From: Kudoa neothunni
Lineage: Eukaryota > Cnidaria
Assembly (NCBI GenBank): GCA_964304625.1
Contig: OZ199839.1
Location: forward strand, 4,774,001 to 4,838,000
Direction: 5' to 3'
DNA: 64,000 bases
Shown: piece after piece, positions 1 to 11,677 of the stretch
Layout of the letters: each line of letters begins with the position of its first letter
How positions within the stretch are numbered: position 1 is the first letter of the stretch
Notes under the pieces: model-generated
Seen by the model: the letters and a program-made list of their open reading frames with translations, nothing else
Database searches by the model: none
What the model was told of the DNA's origin: nothing
Program-made: the position numbers and the translations under genes

Positions 1-545
1 TTGCCTTCCTCTGGGTCATTATTGATAATATTTTGATTGGCAGTTCGTCCAGGTATGGATTTTGAAGACCAGATTAAAGATTCGTCTTTTGAAATATAAT
101 AAGTGGAACTTATACCATTTTCATCTATTGGGGTGCATTCGTTTGTAGTCTCAATATCATCTATAAACAGAAATATAATGCAAAATCCTTCAAAATTGAA
201 ATTACTCAATAATTTAGCATTACAAAATTTAGGTTCTCTTCTATCTGCAATAACTTTTCAATTTCACCTGAAGATATACTTTCTGCATCAGAAGAAGCCA
301 TTATTGCTGAAGAATACAATGTGCTGGGAAAATCCTGTTAATATTTAGGATTAAAAATGGCTGGATTTGTTATTTGTTTACTTAATAATAAGCTCACCTG
401 TATCTCAAACAGCTTAATATGCGGAAAACAATTTTTTATGAATTTACGTGAAATCCGGGGTAAAAATGATTAAAATTGACGAATTTAAAGCGAGTTTTAT
501 TCGGAAGTGGGCTCGTAGAGACCAGGGATAGTGTTTAAGGGTTAA
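1..545 (-). mobile_element. piggyBac-type transposon, one end plus transposase N-terminus, cut by window edge
   Basis: Seen: the right boundary is a TTAA at 542-545 followed, on the minus strand, by an end reading CCCTTAAACACTATCCC. A minus-strand coding start lies near 301 and opens with an acidic stretch (ASSDAESISSGEIEKLL). After a frame change or small intron the frame resumes near 161 and stays open to the window edge, with KDESLIWSSKSIPGRTANQN. Known: piggyBac transposases have an acidic N-terminus, then a motif of the type K-D-x-x-x-W followed by P-x-G-R-T-x-x-x-N-I, and the elements insert at TTAA. The catalytic domain would lie outside the window. Inference: a formerly autonomous piggyBac element. 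Whether it is intact cannot be judged. Confidence 0.65.
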
Positions 546-752
546 ACGCACAACTCTACCACTATTTTGGGCAATTTTAATAAAAAATTAATTGAGAATG
601 ATTCCTAACATATTTTTTCTTTTTTACAAAACGATAATGAGAAAAGGAGAGAAATCTGTTATAAAAAGAATTTGATGACGACATTTTAGTAGTTTAGATC
701 ACATACAAAAATACAAAGTAAAAATTGATTCTTGACAAATAAAAATCAACAG

Positions 753-1135
753 CTAAAATGTTCCATTTAAATGGTTTTTCTCTGGGTTGTAAGGTAGAAT
801 AGTGGTTGAATATTCCCCAACGCCACATAACACACAGTTCATATCATAAAACTGATGACTTTCATTGACTTTAAAAGAGTAATTGTGCTCACCAATAATA
901 TGTTTGCAGGATGCACAAGTATGATTGTACGAAACTTCCTCACTTTCACCATTATCCACTTCAGTATAGGCTTCATCGTTGATATTATTGGCTCCACATT
1001 GTTTACAACCTAGATTTTGTGATACTATGCAGACAACCCATCCGAAAAACCTTTATAATTCATCATATAGGTCCCTTTTTCACAACATGTAGAACCGCGA
1101 TCACAATAAGGATCCTTTGTGCAACCTTCACACAT
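753..1135 (-). CDS. CHURC1: Churchill-like zinc-binding protein, paralog A (two exons)
   Basis: Two exons, 1051-1135 and 753-1009, flank a 41-nt GT-AG intron (1010-1050). The spliced product is 113 aa, against about 112 in vertebrate Churchill. Zinc-ligand pairs are C2/C5, C30/C33, C60/C63 with H70, and C87/C90. The landmarks MCEGC near the start, NYKGC at 26-30, HTCASCKHIIGEH around 58-70 and MNCVLCG around 85-91 align along the family. Churchill is a small zinc protein implicated in FGF-dependent transcriptional control in vertebrate embryos; its role in invertebrates is poorly known. A same-strand paralog lies 1.06 kb upstream at 2193-2576 with identical exon lengths. I chose the ATG at 1135 because the MC-x-x-C start is diagnostic. 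The name is homology by eye, but the match runs end to end. Confidence 0.85.
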
Positions 1136-2192
1136 TCCACTTTGGTGTTAGCCGAAAGGACACGATAGGAATGGATGTTTAAGGTGTGATTATTATTTTA
1201 ATGTGCATAAATATTTTTTTCTATTCAAAGATAGTCATTGTTGAATTTACAAAAGTGAGTGGGATTTTAATCTTCCCGTAATCACGATTGTTGTGGTTAG
1301 ATTAGGATTTCTAGACACATTTTTTTCTTCAATTCTTCAATTCTGAAATAAATAAATCCATGAAATCCGTATAAATATAGTTGGTAAAATTTTCGTGATT
1401 ATCTGCGTTATTTATTATAATAAATAAGGTCAATATACAAAATATAAGCCGGCTGGAATTTTTTTCTTCCCCCTCAATTCTTAATTCTTGGCAACTAAGA
1501 TGAGAACAAAATTTGTAAGAAATACAAAAATATATCCACTGAATCAACTGCTTTTATATAAATATTGGGAAGTTAAGATACATATTTTAAAGAATAGTAT
1601 AAAAATGAGACCAAAATTCATTTAAGTCATTGAAAAATAAATTATTTTCGGCGTTGATGAAATTCTCTTATAATATAAATTAAATTTTAGTTCAAGAAAA
1701 ATTCGATAGCACAACCAATATAGGAAGATCGTTTATTAAAAGGAATATAATATTTAATCCAAATAAACTGGCCAATATATTTATCATATTTTACGACAAT
1801 GTAGGTTGACGGGAAAATCGCAGTAATTTTAGATTTGTAATTTTTAATATTAAAATAAATTTTTCTTAAAAAACAATGCCGAAATTTTATCAACTAGCGT
1901 AAACACGCAAAAGCTGTCGCGAAAATCTATATTCATATTAAAAAGAGACTTTAAAAAATTAATCAGATATAAAAACCGAAGCGCTCCTCTGTATTATTCA
2001 ATTAATTATTTGGTTTCCAATGATGAAATGATTAAATATAAATAGAAAAATGCATTCGTTGAAATAAAATAATTATATAACATTTGGCGCCGAAAACATA
2101 AATCAAAAATTCACATAATTCTAGCAAAAATGATTTTATCTAGTTATTAAATAGATACCAAATTGTTATAAATTGGCCAACCAGCATTCAAA
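1136..2192. other. Intergenic DNA between the Churchill paralogs
   Basis: AT-rich, with short ORFs on the minus strand (1329-1547, 1687-1893) that resemble no family I know and show no splice context. I see no gene, RNA or repeat here. The promoter of paralog A should lie within it. Confidence 0.5.
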
Positions 2193-2576
2193 CTACCATA
2201 ATTGACCATTCCCATATTGATGGGGATCGTACAACAACATGGTTGTATTCAGATTACCCACTCCACACAATATGCAATTCATTTTTAATGTCTGCCGAAA
2301 CATTGAGATTTCTCTGAAAAATTCATGCTTACCGATTCGATGTCGGCAAGCGGCACAATCATGCTCGAAAAATACTTGTTCAACATCGTCCTCAATTACC
2401 CTATATAAACAATCTTCCATTAATGTTTTCTCTCCACATTTTATGCATCCTAAATCAACTAAATAATATCCTAATAGTATACAATAGCAACCCTTATAGT
2501 TGGGTATGTGAACGCCCCTCTGGTCGCATCGAATTCCACGATTACAAAACGGCTCTATCACGCACTTCTCGCACAT
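2193..2576 (-). CDS. CHURC1: Churchill-like zinc-binding protein, paralog B (two exons)
   Basis: Exons 2492-2576 (85 nt) and 2193-2449 (257 nt) flank a 42-nt GT-AG intron (2450-2491). Exon lengths and intron phase are the same as in paralog A. The product is 113 aa with ligand pairs C2/C5, C30/C33, C60/C63 plus H70, and C87/C90. MCEKCV, NYKGC, HDCAACRHRIGKHEF and MNCILCGVG mark the family. The intron is a multiple of three and has no stop, so an unspliced reading gives 127 aa with 14 extra residues inserted just before C30; splicing restores the family spacing. Identical architecture in the same orientation indicates tandem duplication. The two products have clearly diverged outside the zinc ligands, so the duplication is not recent. 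Confidence 0.85.
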   Translation of the reverse strand: MCEKCVIEPFCNRGIRCDQRGVHIPNYKGCYCILLGYYLVDLGCIKCGEKTLMEDCLYRVIEDDVEQVFFEHDCAACRHRIGKHEFFREISMFRQTLKMNCILCGVGNLNTTMLLYDPHQYGNGQLW

Positions 2577-3700
2577 TACTCTTTCCAGGTTGAACCCGAA
2601 AACACTCGTTAATGCTAGCTCAAGATCTGAGATAGCGGAAAAAGTTAATTACTGTCACCAGACTGATCTACTTAGAACAATATTACCGTAAAAATCTGAA
2701 TCTTAACCATAGTAAAAACTATTAATGGTCATTATCGTTACGGATTTCCACCAGTCAGGCCTTATTCTAAACAATCTGTCTTTTTTGATAGCATCTAACA
2801 CATATTAACCAGTATAATTTAAATTTCTTTTCTCGCGTAATATTTATTTGTTGCGCAAGAATAAAAATAATGTTATGGATTTTAATTAGCAATTCTTAGT
2901 TTTTTAATATTCTATTCTAAAGTCGCTAATAATCCAACATAATAGTCCCGGTGGTAAGATAACAATCACAGTCGACTAATTAATAGCTAACACCCTTTAA
3001 TGTGTTGATATTAATAGATATATTAACAGTTGGAATTTTAGGCATCAAAAAATTAACGAGATATCGATCGATCTACTGAAATAACCAATACTGACTCTAT
3101 AAATGTGGGTAATTAACTTACTTTAATAAGATTAAAGCCAGTTCCATGAACGAAAAATATCCTTTTTTGTGTGATACTTTATGCTTCATTGCAATTTATT
3201 AAATATAACATTTTGTTTAGCCACACGCTTCTGTTCGTATAGCTGTATTAGAAGATTACATAGCTTCAGATAAACTGTTAATTAGGTATCTAAAGTAAGC
3301 TAATTTTTTTGCAATTGTTGAATAACTGAAAAAGTCCCCCAAATATTATTTAAATGAAAGTTAATCCAATAATATGATTGGTTTAGAATTATAGAAATAT
3401 TTGACACTTACTTAATAAAAAATAAAAATTTAGTTATTTCTTATTTATTTGGAATTATAAGGAAACTAATTGAATTTCTATCAAGTGCACTTCCCACGAG
3501 AATTAAATGAGTCAACAACAAAACCCATATTCTCTCATCCATTTAATTCAGATTTTACAATCTACAATATTTTATTATAATTTAAAAACATATCAAGATA
3601 AAAGAGAAAATATTGGTGTATACAATCATACATTTTAAATTTTGACTCTCACGTGGCCTCGTTGATTTTCGTGTTGTGGACGTTAGAGTTTTTAGGGAAA
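2577..3700. other. Intergenic region between divergent genes CHURC1-B and STOML2
   Basis: The two flanking genes are transcribed away from each other, so this 1.1 kb should hold both promoters. It is AT-rich, without a coding frame or repeat I can support. No specific motif is claimed. Confidence 0.5.
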
Positions 3701-5277
3701 ATGCTCAGAGTAAACCAATTTTCTAGCGTTGTGAAGCGAATGTCCACCTTTGCGGTTAAACTTAAATAATTTTCTTCCTTTTGGATATGTTTTCGTAGGG
3801 TGGAAAAGCTAGAATCAATGCTGACAATTACACACGACCTATGAGCTCTACTAAACTTCCACTAAACACAGTTAATTCTCAATGAGTAGTGTATGAGCAA
3901 TTATATCCAATAATAGATTATAAACTTTGTTCCACAACAAGAAGCGTGGATCGTTGAACGTTTTGGAAAATTTAATTCCACTCTTTATGCGGTATGATGA
4001 GCCTTTCTAATGATGGATGATATTCATTTTTTTAATTATCTAATGTTTTTCGAATTTTAGGGAATTAACATTGTTATTCCGTTTGTTGACAAAATAAAGT
4101 ATGTGCATAGCTTGAAAGAGGTAGCTTTTCAAGTTGGTTCTCAGTCTGCCATCACTCGAGGTATTCCATGTCAATAATTAAAACCCAAAAGTTATCCTGC
4201 TTTGCTTATTAAGATAATGTGGTTTTGCATTTGGACGGTGTGCTATTTTATCGGGTTTTGGATCCATACAAAGTGAGATTACTTAAATGTGGCGCTCTGA
4301 ATAAACAGATTCTATGTTTTTTCTGTGATAGGCATCGTACGGAATCGAAAATCATGAATACGCAATAACACAACTGGCCCAAACTACAATGCGTTCAGAG
4401 ATCGGAAAAATGACCCTGGACGATGTATTCAAGGAACGCGAGCGCTTAAATATCAGCATTATTGGTAATAGCGCTGCTTTTCTTAGCTGTAATGGTATTA
4501 TTGCTTGTCTAAATGTAGAATCCATAAGAGAGGCTTCAGTTAATTGGGGATTGGAATGTATGCGTTATGAAATAAGTAATTGTTGATGAAATGAGATTTT
4601 TGAATTTTATCACCATTGTTTCTGCTGCGATTGTAGAGGATGTACAACCTCCCGTCAAGATTTTGGAAGCTATGCAATTGCAAGTGGAGGCTGAAAGAAA
4701 AAAACGTGCATACATACTCGAATCTGAAGGACAACGAGACGCTGCTATTAATCAAGCTACTGGAGAAGCTGAAGCTGTTATGAGGAAGGCAGAGGCTCGT
4801 TCCAAGGCCATTAAAATTGTTTCAGATTCGTTATCACATGAGGTTTGTTCAATTTTGCTATACGAACCGACTGCTGAAATTTAACTTTACTCATTTAGGG
4901 TGGTACTCATGCGGCGTCGCTTGTGGTTGCTGAACAAGTATTAATTCATGCCAATCTTTAATTGGAATATTTTTCCATTTCATAGTATATTTCTGCTTTT
5001 TCAAAACTGGCCAAAGAATCGAACACTATTATACTTCCTTCTAACGTGAATGATGTCACGTCGTCGGTTGCTCAAGTAATATGTTTTCTGATAAAAAATT
5101 TCCGTGAAAAATTTCTAGGCAATGACTATATTCAGTAAACTAAGCGCAAACAAAAAAGATATGACTGAAGGTCATTTACCATACGGGTTGAAAAATGTAA
5201 ATTCTTTGGCCAAAAATGGTGCATTTCGAGACGATTTCCTCATCGAAAACTCCCCCACGTTCAATAAATCAAGCTGA
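3701..5277 (+). CDS. STOML2: Stomatin-like protein 2, mitochondrial SPFH protein (11 exons)
   Basis: Exons: 3701-3754, 3799-3870, 3917-3991, 4061-4160, 4214-4272, 4332-4464, 4519-4575, 4637-4842, 4899-4937, 4986-5075, 5119-5277. The ten GT-AG introns are 43-69 nt. Spliced length is 1,044 nt, 347 aa (human STOML2 is 356). The basic, hydroxylated N-terminus fits a mitochondrial presequence. PLNT-I-NFVPQQEAWIVERFGKF opens the SPFH/prohibitin domain. ITRDNVVLHLDGVLFYRV, DPYKASYGIE and AITQLAQTTMRSEIGK continue it, and AERKKRAYILESEGQRDA starts the coiled coil. THAASLVVAEQ, YISAFSKLAKESNTIILPS and DVTSSVAQAM close the conserved region. Compared with the human protein about 22 residues are missing from the coiled coil after residue 222 (AIN joined to QATGEA). 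The family scaffolds cardiolipin-rich inner-membrane domains. All exon junctions stay in frame, so this copy looks functional. Confidence 0.93.
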
Positions 5278-7495
5278 TTTCAACAGAAATTGAGTTTTTA
5301 AATTTTGTTATTTGGTGGATATTTAATTGTTGTGTGTAAAATTCGACTAGATTACGCCGGTTTATTTTTGTTGCTAAAATATAATGTTATCAAAATTTAT
5401 GGAAATGTTTGATTGAAGCTAAATCACTGCGCCCACTCATTTAAGCAATAGATGAGACCTTGTATATGATGTGAGCGGTTTATTTAAAATTTTATCGAAC
5501 AAGGATACTAGGCGGATGAAACGTATATTTTTTGTGCTAGATATGTTAAATTTGGAATTAATACGACTAAAATTGGATTAGGATTAGAAAATTATACATA
5601 AAAATGAATTTTGAATTATTTTTATTAGATCATTTAAACCCGTAACTAATTTTGAGTAGATATAATCCCAAATTTTTCGGATAAATAAATTCATAAAATT
5701 ATTATAAATGAATTCTTAGATTATTAATTTATTCTGTGGAGTAAACTTAATAAATACTTACGATTATTATGCATATTAATCCTATATTATCTCTATTCAG
5801 TAAATATCGAAGTGGAAACATTAATAAAGACCTTCTAGATAATTTAAATATGCTTCTGTTTAACTTAAATTCATTTATAATAAAAAGATAAATCCTAATA
5901 AAGCTAAGATATGATTTGACTTTAAAAAATTAATCGCATGAGTGAATGGGGAAAAATAATCAATGACAATCTTCGCAGTCTCTTGCCATTTCTTCTCTTC
6001 TACGGAAGAAAAATGAGTTTCATTCTAGTAATGCTATCGATGAGAGAATATTCAAGTTTCTAGAGAATGCGTTATGCGACTTTTTAAAATTTTGTTGCTC
6101 GTATCTTTATTTCATTAGCAAAAGTTTTAGACGCATTTAGAAATTTCTCGGAGAAAATTTAATCATGAGCTTTTTCATCAATAAAACATTGATTGATGTC
6201 AAATCTACCATATTAAATGATACAGCAATTTGCTATCTTTTGGTGTAGCAGTGAACAAACAGATGCCATCATTTGGTCGATTGTATCCACACCCTCTCTT
6301 GTACGATACTAGTACAACCTTGTCTCAGGCTATTGGATTTCGACATAATATGCTTTGAAAAATTAGAAGTTCTGTTGATGAAAATAAAAAATATTTTTTT
6401 TAATTATATAGGTTGCGAGAATATTTTTTTAGCAAAAGGAACGTCAAACAAAGCAGATTTCTACTTTATGAATGATAAATACATTGTAATGGTTCTAACT
6501 TCTAGATCAAAATTCCCTTAATATTTGTGCCATTTTCGTAACGATATATGAGTGAGGTTTTCAAGAGAAAAAATTGCCTGCGATTATAATCCTTCGCTGG
6601 TAAAATAATGGGATGGCAAAAGACGACACCGTTTTTCTCAAAAATATAATCTTAATGTAGATTGGTCTCCGTTCTTCCCAAGGTATTGAATAATATTTAA
6701 AGCGTAGTCATATGTTTAATTATTCCACAAGAAAAATTTTAAGCCACATTCTTGGAATTTTGTAGTATATATTATCTAAATAGATATTGCCTTCGAAAGA
6801 AAATTAATTAATCTTCTATGTTATGCCTAGATTTGGTGAGGAACATAATGGAAAATTCTTATCCATAAGTTACAAAACTTAATAATTTTGAAGAGTTTTA
6901 ATGATTTTTTCATCATAAACTGGTGCTTAAATGTTAAAATTCAATGATCTCAATATTTTTCTGAATCGATTACATGGATATAACTTCAGTATATTTCTTT
7001 ATTTATAATGAAACTAAAAATATTAATCAATGGCTCCTCCTTATCTTTGTGCAACACCATTCGAATTTACACCCTTGAGAATCCCATAAATTCATTGATA
7101 TTGATATCATACCAAGAATCCCTTAAGCACATATTGGAAATATAATTGTAAATTTGATTACTTACTTAGTCACTAATTCTTTGTCTTTTAAAGATATAAA
7201 ATCAACATAATATTTCATTCTCTCTAAAAACTATGCTGTAGGACTAAGCTCAGAGTTCATAATATTCTCCACTTACGTAAATATTAAGACTCCGAGCTCT
7301 GATATTTTATTTTAATAGAATATGGTCTGATTTTATTTATTAAGAATTAGTAAATTAAGTAAAAATTAGAGAAACAGTCACTTAGTTCACTTCCAAATGG
7401 ATTCAAATCATCACTATGTTCCCAGAGACACCGAGAGATAGTTGACTGCTTCACTCCTCAAAATCAAAGTTAATATAGATTTTTACATAAAATAA
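5278..7495. other. Intergenic region, no gene recognised
   Basis: About 2.2 kb of AT-rich sequence. The only longer frame (6273-6521, plus) shows no family motif, has runs of T and A inside it, and is not supported as a gene. No repeat ends or RNA gene noticed. Confidence 0.5.
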
Positions 7496-9158
7496 CTAGC
7501 ACAAAAGCCCCACTTCGCGAAGGCTTCCTTTCCAGCCAAGTAGGCTAACACCTGGCTCAGACTAAAGCCTTTTTGATTTTTAAGTAAATGGCGCTAATGC
7601 CCAGTTTGGCCTGGTACAGTGTGATAGAAAATTTTAACTTTTTTATTTTTCAATGGAGAAATTTTACGGAAGAGTTAATCTAATCAGCACTTTAAACCCT
7701 GTAAATTTTGTTTCTATTTTAATTTATGCATTTTAAAGCTTGTCATTATTTTTGCAATGTGATGATTTAGATAAACGAAATTATGCGCACACTTTCCATC
7801 CAAATATAAATAGAGGTATGGAAAGAAATTAATGAGTAGTTTTAACTTTATTTTACAAATTATTGACCAAAACTATGATGAACTTAATTTTAAGAGAAAT
7901 GTAATTAGCGATTAAAGTTCAGTTATTTATGAAACAAAATCATTAAGCAACTTAAGATTCCTCCGAAATATAAATATTAATTGTTACTCCTTTTTTCGCA
8001 ATTTTATAATGATGCCAATGATGTTTTGAAAAGCCGTGAACAGTAACTTACGTATTCATTATTGTAACAAAATTTCCTGATTTATAAATAAATCCAACCT
8101 TGCTTTTTATCAAGAATACTTACTGGTTCAAAAATATGCACAGTTAATTAATAAAATACGATTAAATCCAAAACGTAAAGGTGTTTTTGGTTTGAAAAAT
8201 TACAGTAATGCTTAAACATCAACTGGTTTTCTTGGAGGAATGGAATGCACCCTTTTAAAAATTAACGTACTGTTTGATTGCCCTAAAAATAATTTCTTTG
8301 TATTGAACTATTCTTAGATTAACGAAAACTATGTGAAAATATCGGTTAGATCGAATGGACCAATTATTTCTTATTAATCTACATGGCACGTATTGAGAGT
8401 GGACTGTATTTTGTGCAAAAGTAATCGTGAATATAAATTCATAAACTACGTATAGAATGAGGTGTCGCATACTTTTATGCAGCTTTTATATCATAATGAA
8501 TTAATGCGAGCTTAAAGAAAACGGTATATTGATTTGAATATTAACCTTAAGGTCTGGGGATAAGGAATAATTAGGATACATATAGACACTCAAATTATTC
8601 CAATGTGGCAACAATTTGTTATCTCAAATTATGTGTTTTATTTAAAATGATCATAATCTATTTTTCTTAACTATATCCATAACGTTCGAAAAGAAAAAAT
8701 ACATACCAAATAACTTGTTTATGCTTCAAATTTTAAGGAAATGCGACAACTCTTGTAAATGTGACATTAATAGTTTTATTTGTCACAAAAGTAATCCGAA
8801 CAGGCATATGTAAAATTTTTAGAACATTCTATACCATAATTAAGAGACTCTTTTTCTATATAGTGAGTAAAAGTTCATTTTATTTGGCTATCAATCAGAA
8901 ATAAACAAATATCAATATTATGCAGGTGTTTTTAATCTGCTATATGTGAAGACAACCAGAAAATTCCTTACTTCGGACTGTGTTATTGACTCTATTTATA
9001 CTTCTAAGTGAATGATCCATTTTCATTAATGGTTTTATCTATTTAAATACAAACTTACAGCTATATTTAAAGAAATTTCTCCATGGCACATGCGTACTAC
9101 TGCAAACTGACACGCACACACACACGGACAGACATAAGAACTTTATTATTTATATAGA
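7496..9158 (-). mobile_element. Nonautonomous Helitron, copy 1
   Basis: Read on the minus strand, the element starts TCTATATAAATAATAAAG at 9158 and ends with a hairpin (AAGCC...GGCTT around a TTCGCGAA core) followed by TTTTGTGCTAG at 7496. An A precedes the TC and a T follows the CTAG, as expected for Helitron insertion between A and T without target duplication. No Rep/helicase coding is present; a 71-codon frame inside (8255-8470) is unlike any known protein. A longer inverted copy lies at 13,816-15,705. Relative to that copy, this one lacks about 300 bp at the junction near 8,570. Confidence 0.75.
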
Positions 9159-10871
9159 TATATAATAATTAGCTTAAATAATTAAATTAATCTACAAGGA
9201 AATATACATTGGATAAAATCTTAAAAATGCCATGATAGACTAGGATGTTTTTCAACCCAGAATCAATTAAAAAATAAAATTATTATAAAGTATAATAGCG
9301 ACAAAAGTAGGAAACCGACCAAATTCGCAGAGGGAATCAATCCAGATCAAATTTTGTGTTCAAATTAGGAAATATTTAGAAATGGTATATCAGCTTTACA
9401 TTAAGTGTGATATAGGTTCAAACTGCGACTCTTGTAAAATTTTGATTGATTTATTATATTTTTTAGTAAAATTACTAGCTTTATAATTAGTTAATTTAAC
9501 AAAGGAAACAACTTATTTAATAATAAAATATATATCATTAGTTAAGAAAGATGATTCAGAATTAATATGAGAATATTGATATTTGGTTTAAAAATCGTCG
9601 TTTGCTCCATTTCGAGTTATTATGAGTGGTGAGAGGTAAAGGGTCGTAGAGATTCAAAATGGTATCATCTTTCATAAGAATGTTTTAATGTGACTGCAGA
9701 TTTTTTCATTCAACAATGGGATAGATCGAAAATTTAGAAAATAGTTGACGAATGCTACGTGGGCCAAGAATATTATCTTGAAATATCAAGTTGTCTCATT
9801 AATGTGGCGAGATTTTAAGTCTGGATATCGCACATAAAGTTATAATGCGAGGTAATAGGGTTTTGTTTTGACTTAGCTGTGAAATTGTTCGAAATTAATA
9901 AGCTGAGATAAAAATTAAAGTTTAAAATGTGAATATGGAAAGATATTTTGTTCACTCTTCAAGAGATACAACCTAGATCCCCCTCCCCCTTTTAGCAATG
10001 GATGATCAGATATGATGAAGAAACTTGGTTCACCTATGCTATATCAGTTAGTTTTTATATTAACTTTCTGAAATGTGGCTAAAACATATGGAAAGACAAG
10101 AAATTTATAGTTGACAAATTTAATGTAATGAATGTAAGGAAGAATAACGAATTTGAAATTCAAACAAATAATTACAATAATTTTTACAGCCCTCCTTTGA
10201 GAAATGATGCCGTCCTAACGTTATGATAAGATTATTGTATATTTCTGAATAAAAAGCAGAAACAATATTAAGAAAATATGTTGGAAAAATTCAGCAATGA
10301 TTAAGCATTTAATGTATATAAAGAATATGATTCTACAAAAGATTATAAAAGAAATGAAAAAAAGGGAATATTTACCCAATAAACTGATCTTAATCACCTC
10401 TTCAGACAATCATCTAAAAATAAACTATCAAAAATATTAGCAAGTAAACAATTAAATACCTCAGATTAAAAATAATTTTGATAATTTTACTTTAAATTGT
10501 TATTTGGTATAGAAAACCGGACGTCTACTGTTAAAATATAACGTTTAGTCTTGATTTTTCCAATAAGATAGCTCGAACAATCTTCCAAAAGTTAATTTTG
10601 TAATCAAGCAACCCCACAAATACTATAATCATTAAATTCTACAGTTGGGATTCGGTCAACAAAAACTCTACAACAACATTTATTTATTGAGATTAAACTA
10701 AAAGAATACTTGATTTCCATGTTGGTGTAATATTGATCATTATTTGTTGTAATGGCGGAATAGAGTGGCAGTACTTTTGATGTTGTCAGGATAGTTCTTA
10801 GGAAAATGCACAATTTCAAATAGACTTTGGAGTTGTAATTATTCTAATTACCACTCATCAAATCAATAGAA
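9159..10871. other. Intergenic region, no gene recognised
   Basis: AT-rich sequence lying between the Helitron and a doubtful small ORF. Short frames at 10,221-10,409 and 10,604-10,819 (minus) have no recognisable motifs. I see no repeat ends, RNA genes or splice-supported exons. Confidence 0.45.
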
Positions 10872-11078
10872 ATGTCAACCGAAATAACCTTAGAAAATAT
10901 AGGATTATTAAAATGATATTTATCATCTCTAGGTGCATATAAAATTAGTATCCAGAAAATAACAAAGCCAGAAACCTATCAATATATTCGGAGCTTATGG
11001 TCCAAAGTTCAACAAATGATTCATGATATAAATCCTAAAAAATTATATAACATAAAAAGTCCAATGAGACTTTTCTAA
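10872..11078 (+). pseudogene. Possible small gene interrupted by one in-frame TGA
   Basis: From the ATG at 10,872 a frame runs 68 sense or stop positions to a TAA at 11,076, broken only by a TGA at codon 15. The part after the TGA (GAYKISIQKITKPETYQYIR, then SLWSKVQQMIHDINPKKLYN) has a balanced composition unusual for random AT-rich DNA. No family is recognised. A readable stop is not supported: the window's other genes use TGG for Trp and end in TGA as well as TAA and TAG. A base error or a dead gene is likelier. There may be unseen exons. Confidence 0.25.
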
Positions 11079-11677
11079 GTGGCTGCGATGACTTCAAAGT
11101 GAATAAAATTGCCACAACTGACGGTATAGATCTAGCAAAGTAAACTTTTTCATTTATACTCTCAATAATTCTTCTAAATTGACTACATAGATGAGTATTC
11201 GATAAAACCAGATTAAACTAGGTCGATTCGTCAATTCTTGGTCGAAATTAAAATAAAAATACCCAAAGCTTTTCTTTCCTTTGTGAACTATTCATTTTAG
11301 GTGAATCGTTTGATTTTAACGTTATTGGTTGTTTAATTTTTATGTTATTATTATCTAAAGATACACAAACCGGATTCACTGAGTCTTCTCCCTTGATTCT
11401 GGAGCCGATAGTAAGTTCCACTATCTACGCACATTAGATTTTGTTGTAATGGTCAACATGCGTGTAAATTAGTTCACATAACAATTTTTTATATACTTTG
11501 TATATAAAATTCCTCAAGTAAGTCATGGCTGTGTTAGTTTCATCATACCAGCTTGATGGGTCCGATGACATATCTCCCCTTACGCTAGGTTAAAACTGAA
11601 TCGATTCCTACGTTTGTTATTAGGTAATAAATGCAACCAAGATAATTTAAATAAAAAATGATTGATTTTAAAACAGC
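11079..11677. other. Upstream region of mRpL28
   Basis: About 600 bp, AT-rich, with no coding frame or repeat I can support. It presumably includes the mRpL28 promoter and 5' UTR. Confidence 0.4.

Noticed and set aside
103-348. Plus-strand 81-codon ORF at the left edge
   Set aside because: It lies opposite the piggyBac transposase coding strand, which explains its openness.
8255-8470. 71-codon ORF inside the Helitrons, repeated in three copies
   Set aside because: It is repeated only because the element is repeated. No Helitron domain, and the low-complexity composition fits chance.
9117-9124. Short CA repeat as a functional microsatellite
   Set aside because: Only a few units, at the Helitron end, with no sign of expansion.
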